Source: Candidatus Thorarchaeota archaeon (GTDB taxonomy: Archaea; Asgardarchaeota; Thorarchaeia; Thorarchaeales; Thorarchaeaceae). Taken from it: a DNA stretch of 10,556 nt. Location: contig JAEORN010000209.1 in NCBI GenBank assembly GCA_016840825.1, forward strand, positions 1 through 10,556. Direction: 5' to 3'. The notes under the pieces were generated by a model. It was given only the letters and a program-made list of their open reading frames with translations, was not told the origin of the DNA and ran no database searches. This document shows, piece by piece, positions 1 through 5,515 of the stretch; positions within the stretch are counted from its first letter, which is position 1; every line of letters begins with the position of its first letter. The position numbers and the translations under genes are program-made.

Positions 1-1
1 C

Positions 2-205
2 CCTAAGACTCTCTTGGAGAAGATTGTTAGGCGGACGGATAATTGGATTAAGGTTCTAATGCGCCAAGCACGCGAAGATACACTCTTTATCATAGTAGGA
101 AATCACGGTCGTCATGCGATCCCTCTAAATTACGAAGGGAAGCTAGCTGAATGGCGAAAGGCCAATGCACCCATCGCGATTATCTTCCAAAAACGGTCAG
201 AATAG
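2..205 (+). CDS. C-terminal fragment of a probable alkaline-phosphatase-superfamily hydrolase (5' end outside window)
   Basis: The reading frame is open from the first bases of the window to a TAG at 203-205, so this is the last ~67 residues of a longer protein. The fragment has an amphipathic helix (RRTDNWIKVLMRQA), then a hydrophobic strand ending in a histidine motif (DTLFIIVGNHGRH), then a basic tail ending PIAIIFQKRSE. A 'TLFIIV-x-xHG' strand followed by a hydrophobic 'P-I-I' strand near the C terminus is how metal-binding segments of alkaline phosphatase, phosphodiesterase and sulfatase relatives usually look. There the family normally has Asp-His-Gly, whereas this protein has Asn-His-Gly. 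A TTG at 14 could start a 63-residue ORF, but no ribosome binding site supports it. The last nine bases overlap the convergent uppP-like gene. Family assignment is tentative because the catalytic N-terminal part is missing. Confidence 0.5.
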   Translation, partial: PKTLLEKIVRRTDNWIKVLMRQAREDTLFIIVGNHGRHAIPLNYEGKLAEWRKANAPIAIIFQKRSE

Positions 206-1021
206 AGCAGGTATTCCGAAGACAATTGCAATCGTTCCTAGAAATAGACATAATTTCCAAAAGCTAATCCTCTTTGCTATCCGTAGTAGAAATTCCATAG
301 ACGCAAGGCCTGAGATAAAGACGATGATTTCAATTAGTGCCAAGTCCAGAGGTGCGATAGAAGGAAGTAATGCACCTTCTGTTAGGAACTCAACAGCGAA
401 GATGCCTAATACTGCTGGAACACTCATCAAGAAACTGAATCGCAAGGCTGTTTCCTTATCCACTTTTTGCATTAGAAGTGCTGATACTGTCACTCCCGAT
501 CTGCTCAGTCCTGGTAACACAGAGAAACCTTGTATGAATCCCGTAATGGCTGAAACTTTGGGACTGGGTTCAACACTTTGTGTACTTTCCAATCCCTCCT
601 TCATCGTTGGGAGATAAAGGATGATTGCTGTTACAATTAACAGTACTCCGACTAACAGGTTCAAAATCTCTCCTTGGAAGACTGAGATGCTATTCTTCAG
701 GAAGAAATACAGCGGAATCGCTGTTATAGCAGTACAAACCGTTGCTATTAGCAGGTTCTTGAATAGAACCCTATCTTTCAGTGCAAGAATCTCAAAAATG
801 GTTCGAGGATATCTAGCAATCACTGCGAATGCTGTACCTAAGTGAAGCCATGCTACTAGTGTGATCAATTCACTTGTGGGAACAGAACTAAAGTTGTACA
901 CAAAAAGAACTGCCTGTCCTTCTGAAGAGATAGGAAGCCATTCAACCAGTCCTTGAATCAGTCCAACAATGATTTGCCATGGTTCCAAAGGTAATTCCTC
1001 AACTCTAACGCGTTCTACCAT
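197..1021 (-). CDS. uppP: UppP/BacA-like undecaprenyl (polyprenyl) diphosphate phosphatase, archaeal variant
   Basis: This is an integral membrane protein of 274 residues, the usual length for the BacA/UppP family. The family dephosphorylates polyprenyl diphosphate to recycle the lipid carrier for envelope glycans; in archaea the natural substrate is presumably dolichyl-type diphosphate. Both signature regions are visible. The first is QGLVEWLPISSEGQ (residues 23-36), matching the bacterial (E/Q)GLTEFLPVSSxGH motif. The second is PGLSRSG (170-176), with the catalytic-type Arg174. Glu27 is retained, but the His of the first motif is Gln36. Several hydrophobic segments (about 52-70, 86-108, 118-138, 195-215, 228-245, 256-273) agree with a polytopic fold. 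The ATG at 1021 lies about 30-50 bp from the divergent DUF47 gene, so the two share a short control region. The family call is firm; activity and substrate are inferred. Confidence 0.88.
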   Translation of the reverse strand: MVERVRVEELPLEPWQIIVGLIQGLVEWLPISSEGQAVLFVYNFSSVPTSELITLVAWLHLGTAFAVIARYPRTIFEILALKDRVLFKNLLIATVCTAITAIPLYFFLKNSISVFQGEILNLLVGVLLIVTAIILYLPTMKEGLESTQSVEPSPKVSAITGFIQGFSVLPGLSRSGVTVSALLMQKVDKETALRFSFLMSVPAVLGIFAVEFLTEGALLPSIAPLDLALIEIIVFISGLASMEFLLRIAKRISFWKLCLFLGTIAIVFGIPALF

Positions 1022-1071
1022 AGACTTAAATCTACTCCAAAACCGAAATCCGCTTGGAGAGAAACTGGGAA
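1022..1071 (+). promoter_or_regulatory. Divergent control region with a candidate TATA box for the DUF47-endA pair
   Basis: The gap between the divergent uppP-like and DUF47 genes is very short. The plus strand has an AT-rich CTTAAAT at 1025-1031. An archaeal TATA box there would place transcription start near 1053-1056, giving a leader of about 15-18 nt before the ATG at 1072. GGAGAG at 1056-1061 could act as a rather distant Shine-Dalgarno. No convincing box was seen for the minus-strand gene. This is a prediction from spacing and composition only. Confidence 0.3.
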
Positions 1072-1737
1072 ATGGTTATAGATAATGGTCGTTTCATGGC
1101 TTCGGAACTCGGAAATATAACGCAAATGCTAGAGGAACATTTCCGATTCGCTCTTTCTGCAAACAAGATTATAGCTAATGCTCTTCTTGATTGGCTCTGT
1201 GAGAACAAACCAATCTCTGTTGATGATGTGAAAAAGACCACAGAATATGAAGAGAAAGCTGATGATCTGAAACGCCAAATTCTCATCGAACTGGCGAAGG
1301 CCAATGCTTTGATGCAACGTGAAGACCTAGTACGGCTGGTTCATTATACTGACAAATTAATCGATGGAGCTGAGATCGCTTGCCATCACCTCGATGCCGT
1401 AATCAAATCATCTTGGGCTCCTACAGGTGAGTTAAAGGATAAAATCAAGCATCTAGGAGAGCTCTTAATGGATGAGATCAAAGAAGCTCGAGAGGCTGTG
1501 CGATTCCTATCTATCAATATGGAGAATTCAATGAAGAAAGCAGATCAAATTTGTGTGATTGAGAAGCAAATCGATGTCCTGATGAGAGAGATAGTAACGC
1601 TCCTGTATCCAGCTGGGATTGATGTTGGTATCCTCCTTCGATTCAGAGATTTTCTAAACATGATGGAAGACATCGCTAACTTCTGCGAGGATGTAGCTAT
1701 TACAATTCGTAGTCTCTCCCTAACATTGAATACATAA
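1072..1737 (+). CDS. PhoU-like DUF47 family protein (putative phosphate-uptake regulator)
   Basis: This 221-residue all-helical protein resembles the DUF47/TIGR00153 branch of PhoU-like proteins, cytosolic helical bundles usually paired with PiT-type phosphate transporters. PhoU-like proteins bind metal through two acidic helix motifs. Counterparts here are the HYTDKLIDGAEIACHH helix in the first half and the FLNMMEDIANFCEDVA helix near the C terminus. No transporter gene lies in the window, which is unusual for the family. The gene is instead tightly coupled to endA: the stop TAA at 1735-1737 and the endA ATG at 1737-1739 share a base (TAATG), so endA is probably translated by re-initiation. 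The start is uncertain. ATG at 1072 is chosen because GGAGAG lies upstream at 1056-1061; TTG at 1054 is in frame and would add six residues. Family call likely; partner unknown. Confidence 0.75.
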   Translation: MVIDNGRFMASELGNITQMLEEHFRFALSANKIIANALLDWLCENKPISVDDVKKTTEYEEKADDLKRQILIELAKANALMQREDLVRLVHYTDKLIDGAEIACHHLDAVIKSSWAPTGELKDKIKHLGELLMDEIKEAREAVRFLSINMENSMKKADQICVIEKQIDVLMREIVTLLYPAGIDVGILLRFRDFLNMMEDIANFCEDVAITIRSLSLTLNT

Positions 1738-2312
1738 TGGTGATACCCTTGTCAGATTCCCCATTGATTGCCTCGGCAGTATTTGTTGGTGATCGGGGAA
1801 TAGTCTGGAATCCTGAAGAAGGAATGCAGCTATATAGTGAGGGTTACTTTGGTCAACCTGTGGGAATCAGAAAACCAAAGAGTCCCGTGTTTGATAAGCC
1901 ATTAGAATTATCTCTCGTAGAATGTGCGTTTCTGATTAGAGAAGGCCGTCTCAAAGTGAATGATGCAAGCACCGGGAAACATCTGGAGTTCCAAGATCTC
2001 TTGGAGATTGGTATGCAGCATTCAGATGACTTGCCAGAAAGATTAGCTGTATACTCCAATCTACGACAACTGGGATACATTCTTCGCCCAGGACTGAAAT
2101 TTGGTACAGATTTCGCTGTCTATGAGCATGGACCTGGCAAGGACCATGCACCATTTCTTGTTCATGTGATACCTCAACGAAAAGGGGTTCTCCCTCTTGA
2201 CATTGTGCGGGCAGGACGCCTTGCTACAAGTGTTCGTAAGAAATTCATTATCGCTACAGTAAAAGAAGATGAATCAATATTATACTATTCCTTCATATGG
2301 CACAAACCATAG
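1737..2312 (+). CDS. endA: tRNA-splicing endonuclease EndA (single-subunit archaeal type)
   Basis: EndA cuts introns from pre-tRNAs at bulge-helix-bulge structures, leaving 2',3'-cyclic phosphate and 5'-hydroxyl ends. At 191 residues this matches the compact archaeal enzyme that acts as a homotetramer. The N-terminal half is the small alpha/beta domain, with PLELSLVECAFLIREGRLKV around residues 55-74. The C-terminal half is the nuclease domain. The catalytic triad can be placed by its motif context: Tyr129 in LKFGTDFAVYE, His137 in KDHAPFLVHV, and Lys168 in RLATSVRKKF. Translation probably depends on the upstream DUF47 gene, since the two reading frames overlap by one base and there is no separate leader. 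A T-rich stretch follows 11 bases after the stop. Assignment is confident from the complete triad and the length. Confidence 0.93.
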   Translation: MVIPLSDSPLIASAVFVGDRGIVWNPEEGMQLYSEGYFGQPVGIRKPKSPVFDKPLELSLVECAFLIREGRLKVNDASTGKHLEFQDLLEIGMQHSDDLPERLAVYSNLRQLGYILRPGLKFGTDFAVYEHGPGKDHAPFLVHVIPQRKGVLPLDIVRAGRLATSVRKKFIIATVKEDESILYYSFIWHKP

Positions 2313-2320
2313 TTCAGTGC

Positions 2321-2330
2321 TATTTTTTAA
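2321..2330 (+). terminator. T-rich candidate transcription terminator after endA
   Basis: A run of six T (2323-2328) lies about 11 nt downstream of the endA stop codon. Archaeal RNA polymerase commonly terminates at U-rich stretches without a hairpin, and no strong stem precedes this run. It is a reasonable terminator for the DUF47-endA unit, based on composition and position only. Confidence 0.35.
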
Positions 2331-2340
2331 TGTATAATCC

Positions 2341-2414
2341 CCGTTATATGTCAGAAAAGGTCATAAGGCTGGGTGACAGATTGCCTCATATCTCATCTTG
2401 CCAATGATGGTGAT
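2341..2414 (+). promoter_or_regulatory. Candidate promoter and ribosome binding site for the 106-aa protein gene
   Basis: GTTATATG at 2343-2350, preceded by a C-rich patch, is the best TATA-like element in this gap. It would place transcription start near 2370. GGTGAT at 2409-2414 complements the 3' end of archaeal 16S rRNA (anti-Shine-Dalgarno ...ATCACC...). It sits five bases before the ATG at 2420, and this fixes that start. The Shine-Dalgarno is well supported; the promoter box is tentative. Confidence 0.4.
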
Positions 2415-2419
2415 ACTTA

Positions 2420-2740
2420 ATGGCTGACAAGGCTGAAAACGCAAAGACTTTTGGTGCTCTCTTGGCAAAAGCTTGGGAGAACACACCTTCTTTCATCTGT
2501 AGTAATGATGACTACATCTACTGTCTATTCCCAGTAGATGATACAAAAGCAAAATGGCATGAAGCATCTTTGACATTTCCTGATGGTTCACTTGATCAGA
2601 AGGATATTGATGCTACGCAAGCGATAGCACTACTGGTTGAAGAACTAAAGGTCCTGCCAACATATGGCGCTGACACAATAGTGACATCAAAAGACAAGCT
2701 AGATCAAGTTGCTGGTCGGCTTGCCAAATTAGTTAGCTAA
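2420..2740 (+). CDS. Hypothetical protein, 106 aa, soluble
   Basis: No family recognised. The ATG at 2420 is well set by GGTGAT five bases upstream and by an in-frame stop (TGA at 2411-2413) just before it. The protein begins with a helix (NAKTFGALLAKAWENT), then alternates short strands and charged stretches (SFICSNDDYIYCLFPVDDTKAKWHEASLTF), and ends in two probable helices (IDATQAIALLVEELKVL and DKLDQVAGRLAKLV). It has two cysteines that do not form a metal motif, no signal peptide and no membrane segment, so it should be cytosolic. It stands between endA and the zinc-ribbon protein on the same strand, with about 60-105 bp gaps on each side, and could be a separate transcription unit. Coding is credible from the start signals and protein-like composition; function is unknown. 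Confidence 0.65.
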   Translation: MADKAENAKTFGALLAKAWENTPSFICSNDDYIYCLFPVDDTKAKWHEASLTFPDGSLDQKDIDATQAIALLVEELKVLPTYGADTIVTSKDKLDQVAGRLAKLVS

Positions 2741-2801
2741 TATGAATAAGAACTAAGGCGTTTCCAATGCTTCATCCGTGTAACGTACGGTGGGGGAAGT
2801 A

Positions 2802-3617
2802 GTGTCCGAAGACCTCATTATTTGTCCGCACTGCAAGACAGAAGTTCCAAAAGGTAGATTCTGTAATGCATGTGGTAAGAGTCTTGCTAAGAGCAAGGAT
2901 GATGGAGATACTGGTACCGAGGCAAATCATAAGGCAATTCTTGATGCTATTTATGAAGATGTTGAAGAACCTGAGCTTATGGAACACATCTCATACCCAG
3001 AATTTCAATTCTCCATTGATGGCATGGATATTCGGAACATGGCTATTCTATTTGCGAAGTCCGAATTGAAAGTACTTGACAAAGAATTGGATCGAATTAT
3101 TGCTGAGATTAGTTCAACACGCCAAGCTCTTGATTTGACTCATGCAGATAAGGACCTACTCATAGCACGTGCGAAGGAGCTTCGTAGGGAGTTCGATGTA
3201 GCCAAAGCTAGACGTGAAAAGCTAAGGAATGTTGAAGGCGAAACACCCCTTAGTAATACATTGAGTCATCTCTCTGTACAAGAAACGAAATTAAAGAAAC
3301 TAGAATCTGCTGAAAAGGCTCTTGATCCCGTAGTTTTTGAGGAAGAGAAGAAACGTTTGCAGGTTAGAATTAAGAACCTGAAGAAGGATCTAAGTTCTGC
3401 TCTAAAAACCTCAAAACAATGGCTCAGGTCTATGGATAGTGAGATTAAGCGTTTGCAGAGAGAATTGAGTCGACTAGATGCGAAGCTCAAGATTGGGGAT
3501 GTCTCTCAAACGGCCTATGATTCCAAGAAGAATGACATGAACAGATCAATAGGTGTCATTACAGGTGGCAAGAAAACATTAGAAGAGATAATTCGGCTAG
3601 CCGAGAAATCAAAATGA
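2802..3617 (+). CDS. Zinc-ribbon protein with a long coiled-coil region
   Basis: The N terminus holds a compact four-cysteine zinc ribbon: Cys8 and Cys11 (CPHC), then Cys21 and Cys24 (CNACGKSL), the 'zinc-ribbon' type common at the ends of archaeal proteins. An acidic linker (about 28-65) follows. From about residue 80 to the C terminus (271) the protein is strongly charged and heptad-like, rich in Lys, Glu, Leu and Arg, which predicts an extended coiled coil or helical hairpin. There is no membrane segment or catalytic motif. GTG at 2802 is chosen because GGGGGAA at 2791-2797 lies just upstream; an in-frame GTG at 2790 would add four residues and lacks such a site. The protein may be a scaffold or adaptor, but no function is recognised. 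The downstream cysteine-rich gene follows after 32 bp and may be co-transcribed. Confidence 0.75.
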   Translation: MSEDLIICPHCKTEVPKGRFCNACGKSLAKSKDDGDTGTEANHKAILDAIYEDVEEPELMEHISYPEFQFSIDGMDIRNMAILFAKSELKVLDKELDRIIAEISSTRQALDLTHADKDLLIARAKELRREFDVAKARREKLRNVEGETPLSNTLSHLSVQETKLKKLESAEKALDPVVFEEEKKRLQVRIKNLKKDLSSALKTSKQWLRSMDSEIKRLQRELSRLDAKLKIGDVSQTAYDSKKNDMNRSIGVITGGKKTLEEIIRLAEKSK

Positions 3618-3649
3618 CATAATGAGAATATGAATTAGGAGTCGATTCC

Positions 3650-3961
3650 ATGTCGAAAGGTTTCGAAGATTGCACTCCCTTCTGTGAGTCATTTAGATGT
3701 ACTCAGAGAGGAAACGCTCTGAAATTTAGAACACGTAGCGGAAAGAAAGAGGCTTGGTGCACTGCTTTTGATGACACTTGCGATGGTGCTTGGTGCCAAT
3801 TTAGTAAGTGTGCCATTCGAAAGATGACAGATGGTGGCAAATGTAGAGGAAGAGAATCTCCAAGGATGGTTGAAGTAAAGGTTCGAGATGAACCTATAGA
3901 TGATCCTTCAATAATCCCGGAGAAATTCGCAAAGAAATTACGTGGCAAGATGGGTTCGTGA
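3650..3961 (+). CDS. Small cysteine-rich protein (eight Cys, probable metal or Fe-S binding)
   Basis: This 103-residue protein has all eight cysteines in its first 65 residues: 8, 12, 17, 37, 44, 49, 54 and 65. The spacing is C-x3-C-x4-C, then C-x6-C-x4-C-x4-C-x10-C. This suggests two metal-binding clusters (zinc or Fe-S) rather than disulfides, because there is no signal peptide. The remaining third is charged and cysteine-free, ending in a basic segment (KFAKKLRGKMGS). AGGAG at 3637-3641, eight bases before the ATG at 3650, gives a clear ribosome binding site. Its upstream neighbour also carries a zinc ribbon, and the two may belong to one operon. I do not recognise a named family. Coding is well supported; the ligand and role are unknown. 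Confidence 0.72.
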   Translation: MSKGFEDCTPFCESFRCTQRGNALKFRTRSGKKEAWCTAFDDTCDGAWCQFSKCAIRKMTDGGKCRGRESPRMVEVKVRDEPIDDPSIIPEKFAKKLRGKMGS

Positions 3962-4023
3962 TTACCTAGGACCCATCCCGTAACCTCTATAAGCAACACA
4001 CTGCTGTTGCCAATCAGTCAAAG

Positions 4024-4158
4024 GTGAACGAAGTGTTCGAAGAAGTGAAACCTGAGATGAGAGCACTCATCTATTTCATGGTCGGTATGTCAATGTTGGC
4101 AATTGGGCTATTACTTGGTCAGGCTATGTTTGCCATTGACTATCTCACTATGCCTTAG
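4024..4158 (+). CDS. Possible 44-residue single-span membrane peptide
   Basis: This short frame starts at GTG 4024 and ends at TAG 4156-4158. It encodes an acidic N-terminal stretch (NEVFEEVKPEM, then Arg13), then one clear hydrophobic segment of about 24 residues (LIYFMVGMSMLAIGLLLGQA onward), and a short tail. The sharp polarity change and ideal span length look like a real small membrane protein, and the frame fills most of a 227-bp gap between two genes on the same strand. Against it, there is no Shine-Dalgarno before the GTG. A TATA-like CTATAAG at 3986-3992 could drive a nearly leaderless transcript. ATG at 4060 is an alternative start that would leave 32 residues. Confidence 0.5.
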   Translation: MNEVFEEVKPEMRALIYFMVGMSMLAIGLLLGQAMFAIDYLTMP

Positions 4159-4188
4159 TCCATGATGAATTGTCAATGAGGTTTTCTC

Positions 4189-5175
4189 ATGACAAGATTG
4201 AAGGAAATCATTGAACTTCTGTTATCATTTGATGGGATTTCGCGTAAGTTTGTTCTACCAGGAATCATTAGGAAGCTTCGAGAATTCTCATTCAATGGAA
4301 ACACACCCCATTCTCTTGGAGAAGATTCGGCTGCAATTGGCACCGAGTCCGATGAAGTGATTCTTCTTACCACAGATGCAATCGTTGAAGAGCTTTGTTT
4401 GAATCATCCGCGTGCTGCTGGTTTTAATGTGGTTCTTGCTAATGTTATGGACATCTATGCCGCTGGAGGGAGACCAACTTCCTTTGCCGTTGCATTGTCA
4501 TATTCAAATCAACAGATAGGTGATGAGATACTCGATGGTCTAATAGATGGCTCTCAGAGGTTTCAAGTTCCTATCGTACGAGGTCATACCAATCCACAAT
4601 CCAGCTCAACATATGTAGTTGGATCTGCCACAGGGACAGTAAAGAGAAATAATATGCTCACAGCGGGTGGAGCCAATGACGGGGATAAACTGGTACTAAT
4701 CTATGATTCTGCAGGAAAACGAGGAACAAGTTACAGCTTAGGATGGGATACTGTAACTGAGAGTGATGCAGAATCTATAATCAGGCGATGCACTACGATT
4801 TCCGATCTTGCAGAAGAAGGACTATTAAACGCATCAAAGGATGTTTCCGTAGCAGGTCTTGTTGGAACTGCGGGGATGTTGGTAGAGTACTCTGGGAAGG
4901 GTGGCGTCATCGATTTGAATGCAGTAGATAGCACTAGACCTGAGTCTATCTCCCTTCGAGATTGGATTCGGATGTTTATCTCTGTAGGTTTTCTAGTCGC
5001 CGTTTCGACATCTAATTTGGAAAGACTTGCGAGTGTTGCCATGGAGCACACTATGAATGCTGCTGTAATAGGCTCTGTTGATAATAGTAAGAAACTGCGA
5101 TTGAAGCTAGATTCTGAAGAGGAAATCCTATTTGACTTCTCAAAGGGACCAGTTCTAACCCCTAGAAGCGCTTGA
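4189..5175 (+). CDS. AIR-synthase-related (PurM/SelD superfamily) protein, methanogenesis marker protein 2-like
   Basis: This 328-residue protein has the ATP-binding architecture of the PurM/SelD/ThiL/HypE superfamily. Visible elements are GEDSAAI (44-50, acidic glycine loop), TTDAI (61-65), the long conserved segment LANVMDIYAAGGRP (83-96), GHTNP (132-136), and the C-terminal KDVSVAGLVGTAGML (217-231). Its order and length resemble the family annotated in methanogens as putative methanogenesis marker protein 2, whose biochemical role is not established as far as I know. It is not a standard selenophosphate synthetase: the SelD N-terminal glycine loop with catalytic Cys or Sec (GCxCK type) is absent, and the N terminus is FDGISRKFVLPGI. 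It could still phosphorylate or activate a small substrate with ATP. The ATG at 4189 has GAGGT at 4178-4182 upstream. It lies about 2.4 kb before the selenocysteine operon. Superfamily firm, subfamily likely. Confidence 0.8.
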   Translation: MTRLKEIIELLLSFDGISRKFVLPGIIRKLREFSFNGNTPHSLGEDSAAIGTESDEVILLTTDAIVEELCLNHPRAAGFNVVLANVMDIYAAGGRPTSFAVALSYSNQQIGDEILDGLIDGSQRFQVPIVRGHTNPQSSSTYVVGSATGTVKRNNMLTAGGANDGDKLVLIYDSAGKRGTSYSLGWDTVTESDAESIIRRCTTISDLAEEGLLNASKDVSVAGLVGTAGMLVEYSGKGGVIDLNAVDSTRPESISLRDWIRMFISVGFLVAVSTSNLERLASVAMEHTMNAAVIGSVDNSKKLRLKLDSEEEILFDFSKGPVLTPRSA

Positions 5176-5234
5176 GGTCCCGCGTCGTTATAGTTAAATG
5201 ACCTGACTTTACGAGATTACGTGATGTGTGAATC

Positions 5235-5456
5235 TTGGAACGTTCAAGCGAAAAAATATGCAGTATAGTTGGTTGTGAAAAGCCCTCAAAGAGGTCTTTC
5301 TCTACTGAGAGAATTGGACAGAGCGTGCTAGAGTCGGGCTTGAAAGTCAAGGATGCAAGAAAGAGGAAGACCTATCTTTGTCAAGACCACTGGAAGAAGG
5401 TGAAGAAAGCCTTCAAGAAAGACACTAAACCTGAAAGAATGAGATGGGGTCACTAG
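5235..5456 (+). CDS. Small zinc-binding protein with a basic C-terminal tail
   Basis: This is a 73-residue protein starting at TTG 5235. The start is forced by an in-frame stop at 5229-5231 and supported by GTGAT at 5221-5225. Potential zinc ligands are Cys9 and Cys14 in CSIVGCEKPSKRS, and Cys49 and His52 in YLCQDHWKKVKK, a C-x4-C...C-x2-H arrangement. The segment after the second pair is strongly basic (KKVKKAFKKDTKPERMR), which suggests nucleic-acid or ribosome contact. The pattern 'C-x4-C-x-K-P-x-K-R-S ... Y-L-C-x-x-H-x-K' looks like a conserved small archaeal zinc protein, but I cannot name the family. It lies 59 bp after the marker-2-like gene and 59 bp before the ModE-like gene on the same strand. 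No function is assigned. Confidence 0.68.
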   Translation: MERSSEKICSIVGCEKPSKRSFSTERIGQSVLESGLKVKDARKRKTYLCQDHWKKVKKAFKKDTKPERMRWGH

Positions 5457-5476
5457 AACTATACCTGTCCCCTCAC

Positions 5477-5501
5477 AATTAATATGGGCTTTCACCATAT
5501 T
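5477..5501 (+). promoter_or_regulatory. Candidate promoter plus perfect inverted repeat (operator) before the ModE-like gene
   Basis: AATATGG (5481-5487) and CCATATT (5495-5501) are exact reverse complements separated by seven bases, giving two half-sites 14 bp apart. The left arm falls inside the best TATA-like stretch, AATTAATATG (5477-5486), and the right arm ends just upstream of the expected transcription start near 5508. An operator in this place would block TFB/TBP or polymerase binding. Symmetry and spacing fit a dimeric winged-helix protein, and bacterial ModE sites are also AT-rich palindromes of similar size. The simplest reading is autoregulation by the adjacent gene. Alternatively it is a small RNA hairpin ending the upstream transcript. 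Confidence 0.5.
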
Positions 5502-5515
5502 GGATGCTTGTTGAA

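Noticed and set aside
165..617. 150-aa plus-strand open frame
   Set aside because: It lies antisense within the UppP-like gene, which has full family motifs; the translation is Ser/Arg/Asn-rich with no recognisable domain.
3959..4026. TGA of the cysteine-rich gene as a selenocysteine codon with read-through
   Set aside because: The extension after the TGA is a short stretch rich in Ser, Thr, Pro and Leu with no cysteine, and a second TGA soon follows; no redox motif or SECIS-like hairpin is apparent. The TGA stops of the zinc-ribbon gene, marker-2-like gene and selB also lead quickly to other stops.
4731..5051. 106-aa minus-strand open frame inside the marker-2-like gene
   Set aside because: It is an antisense frame of a gene with clear superfamily motifs; Ser/Thr-rich translation typical of shadow frames.
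4189..5175. Calling this gene selD (selenophosphate synthetase) because of the nearby Sec genes
   Set aside because: It lacks the SelD N-terminal Gly-rich loop with catalytic Cys/Sec and Lys, and its internal motifs fit the marker-2 branch better.
5176..5234. Possible small RNA or tRNA in the gap before the zinc-protein gene
   Set aside because: Only 59 bp, too short for a tRNA, and no cloverleaf, T-loop (GGTTCRA) or long stem is visible. No tRNA(Sec) was seen in any gap of the window.
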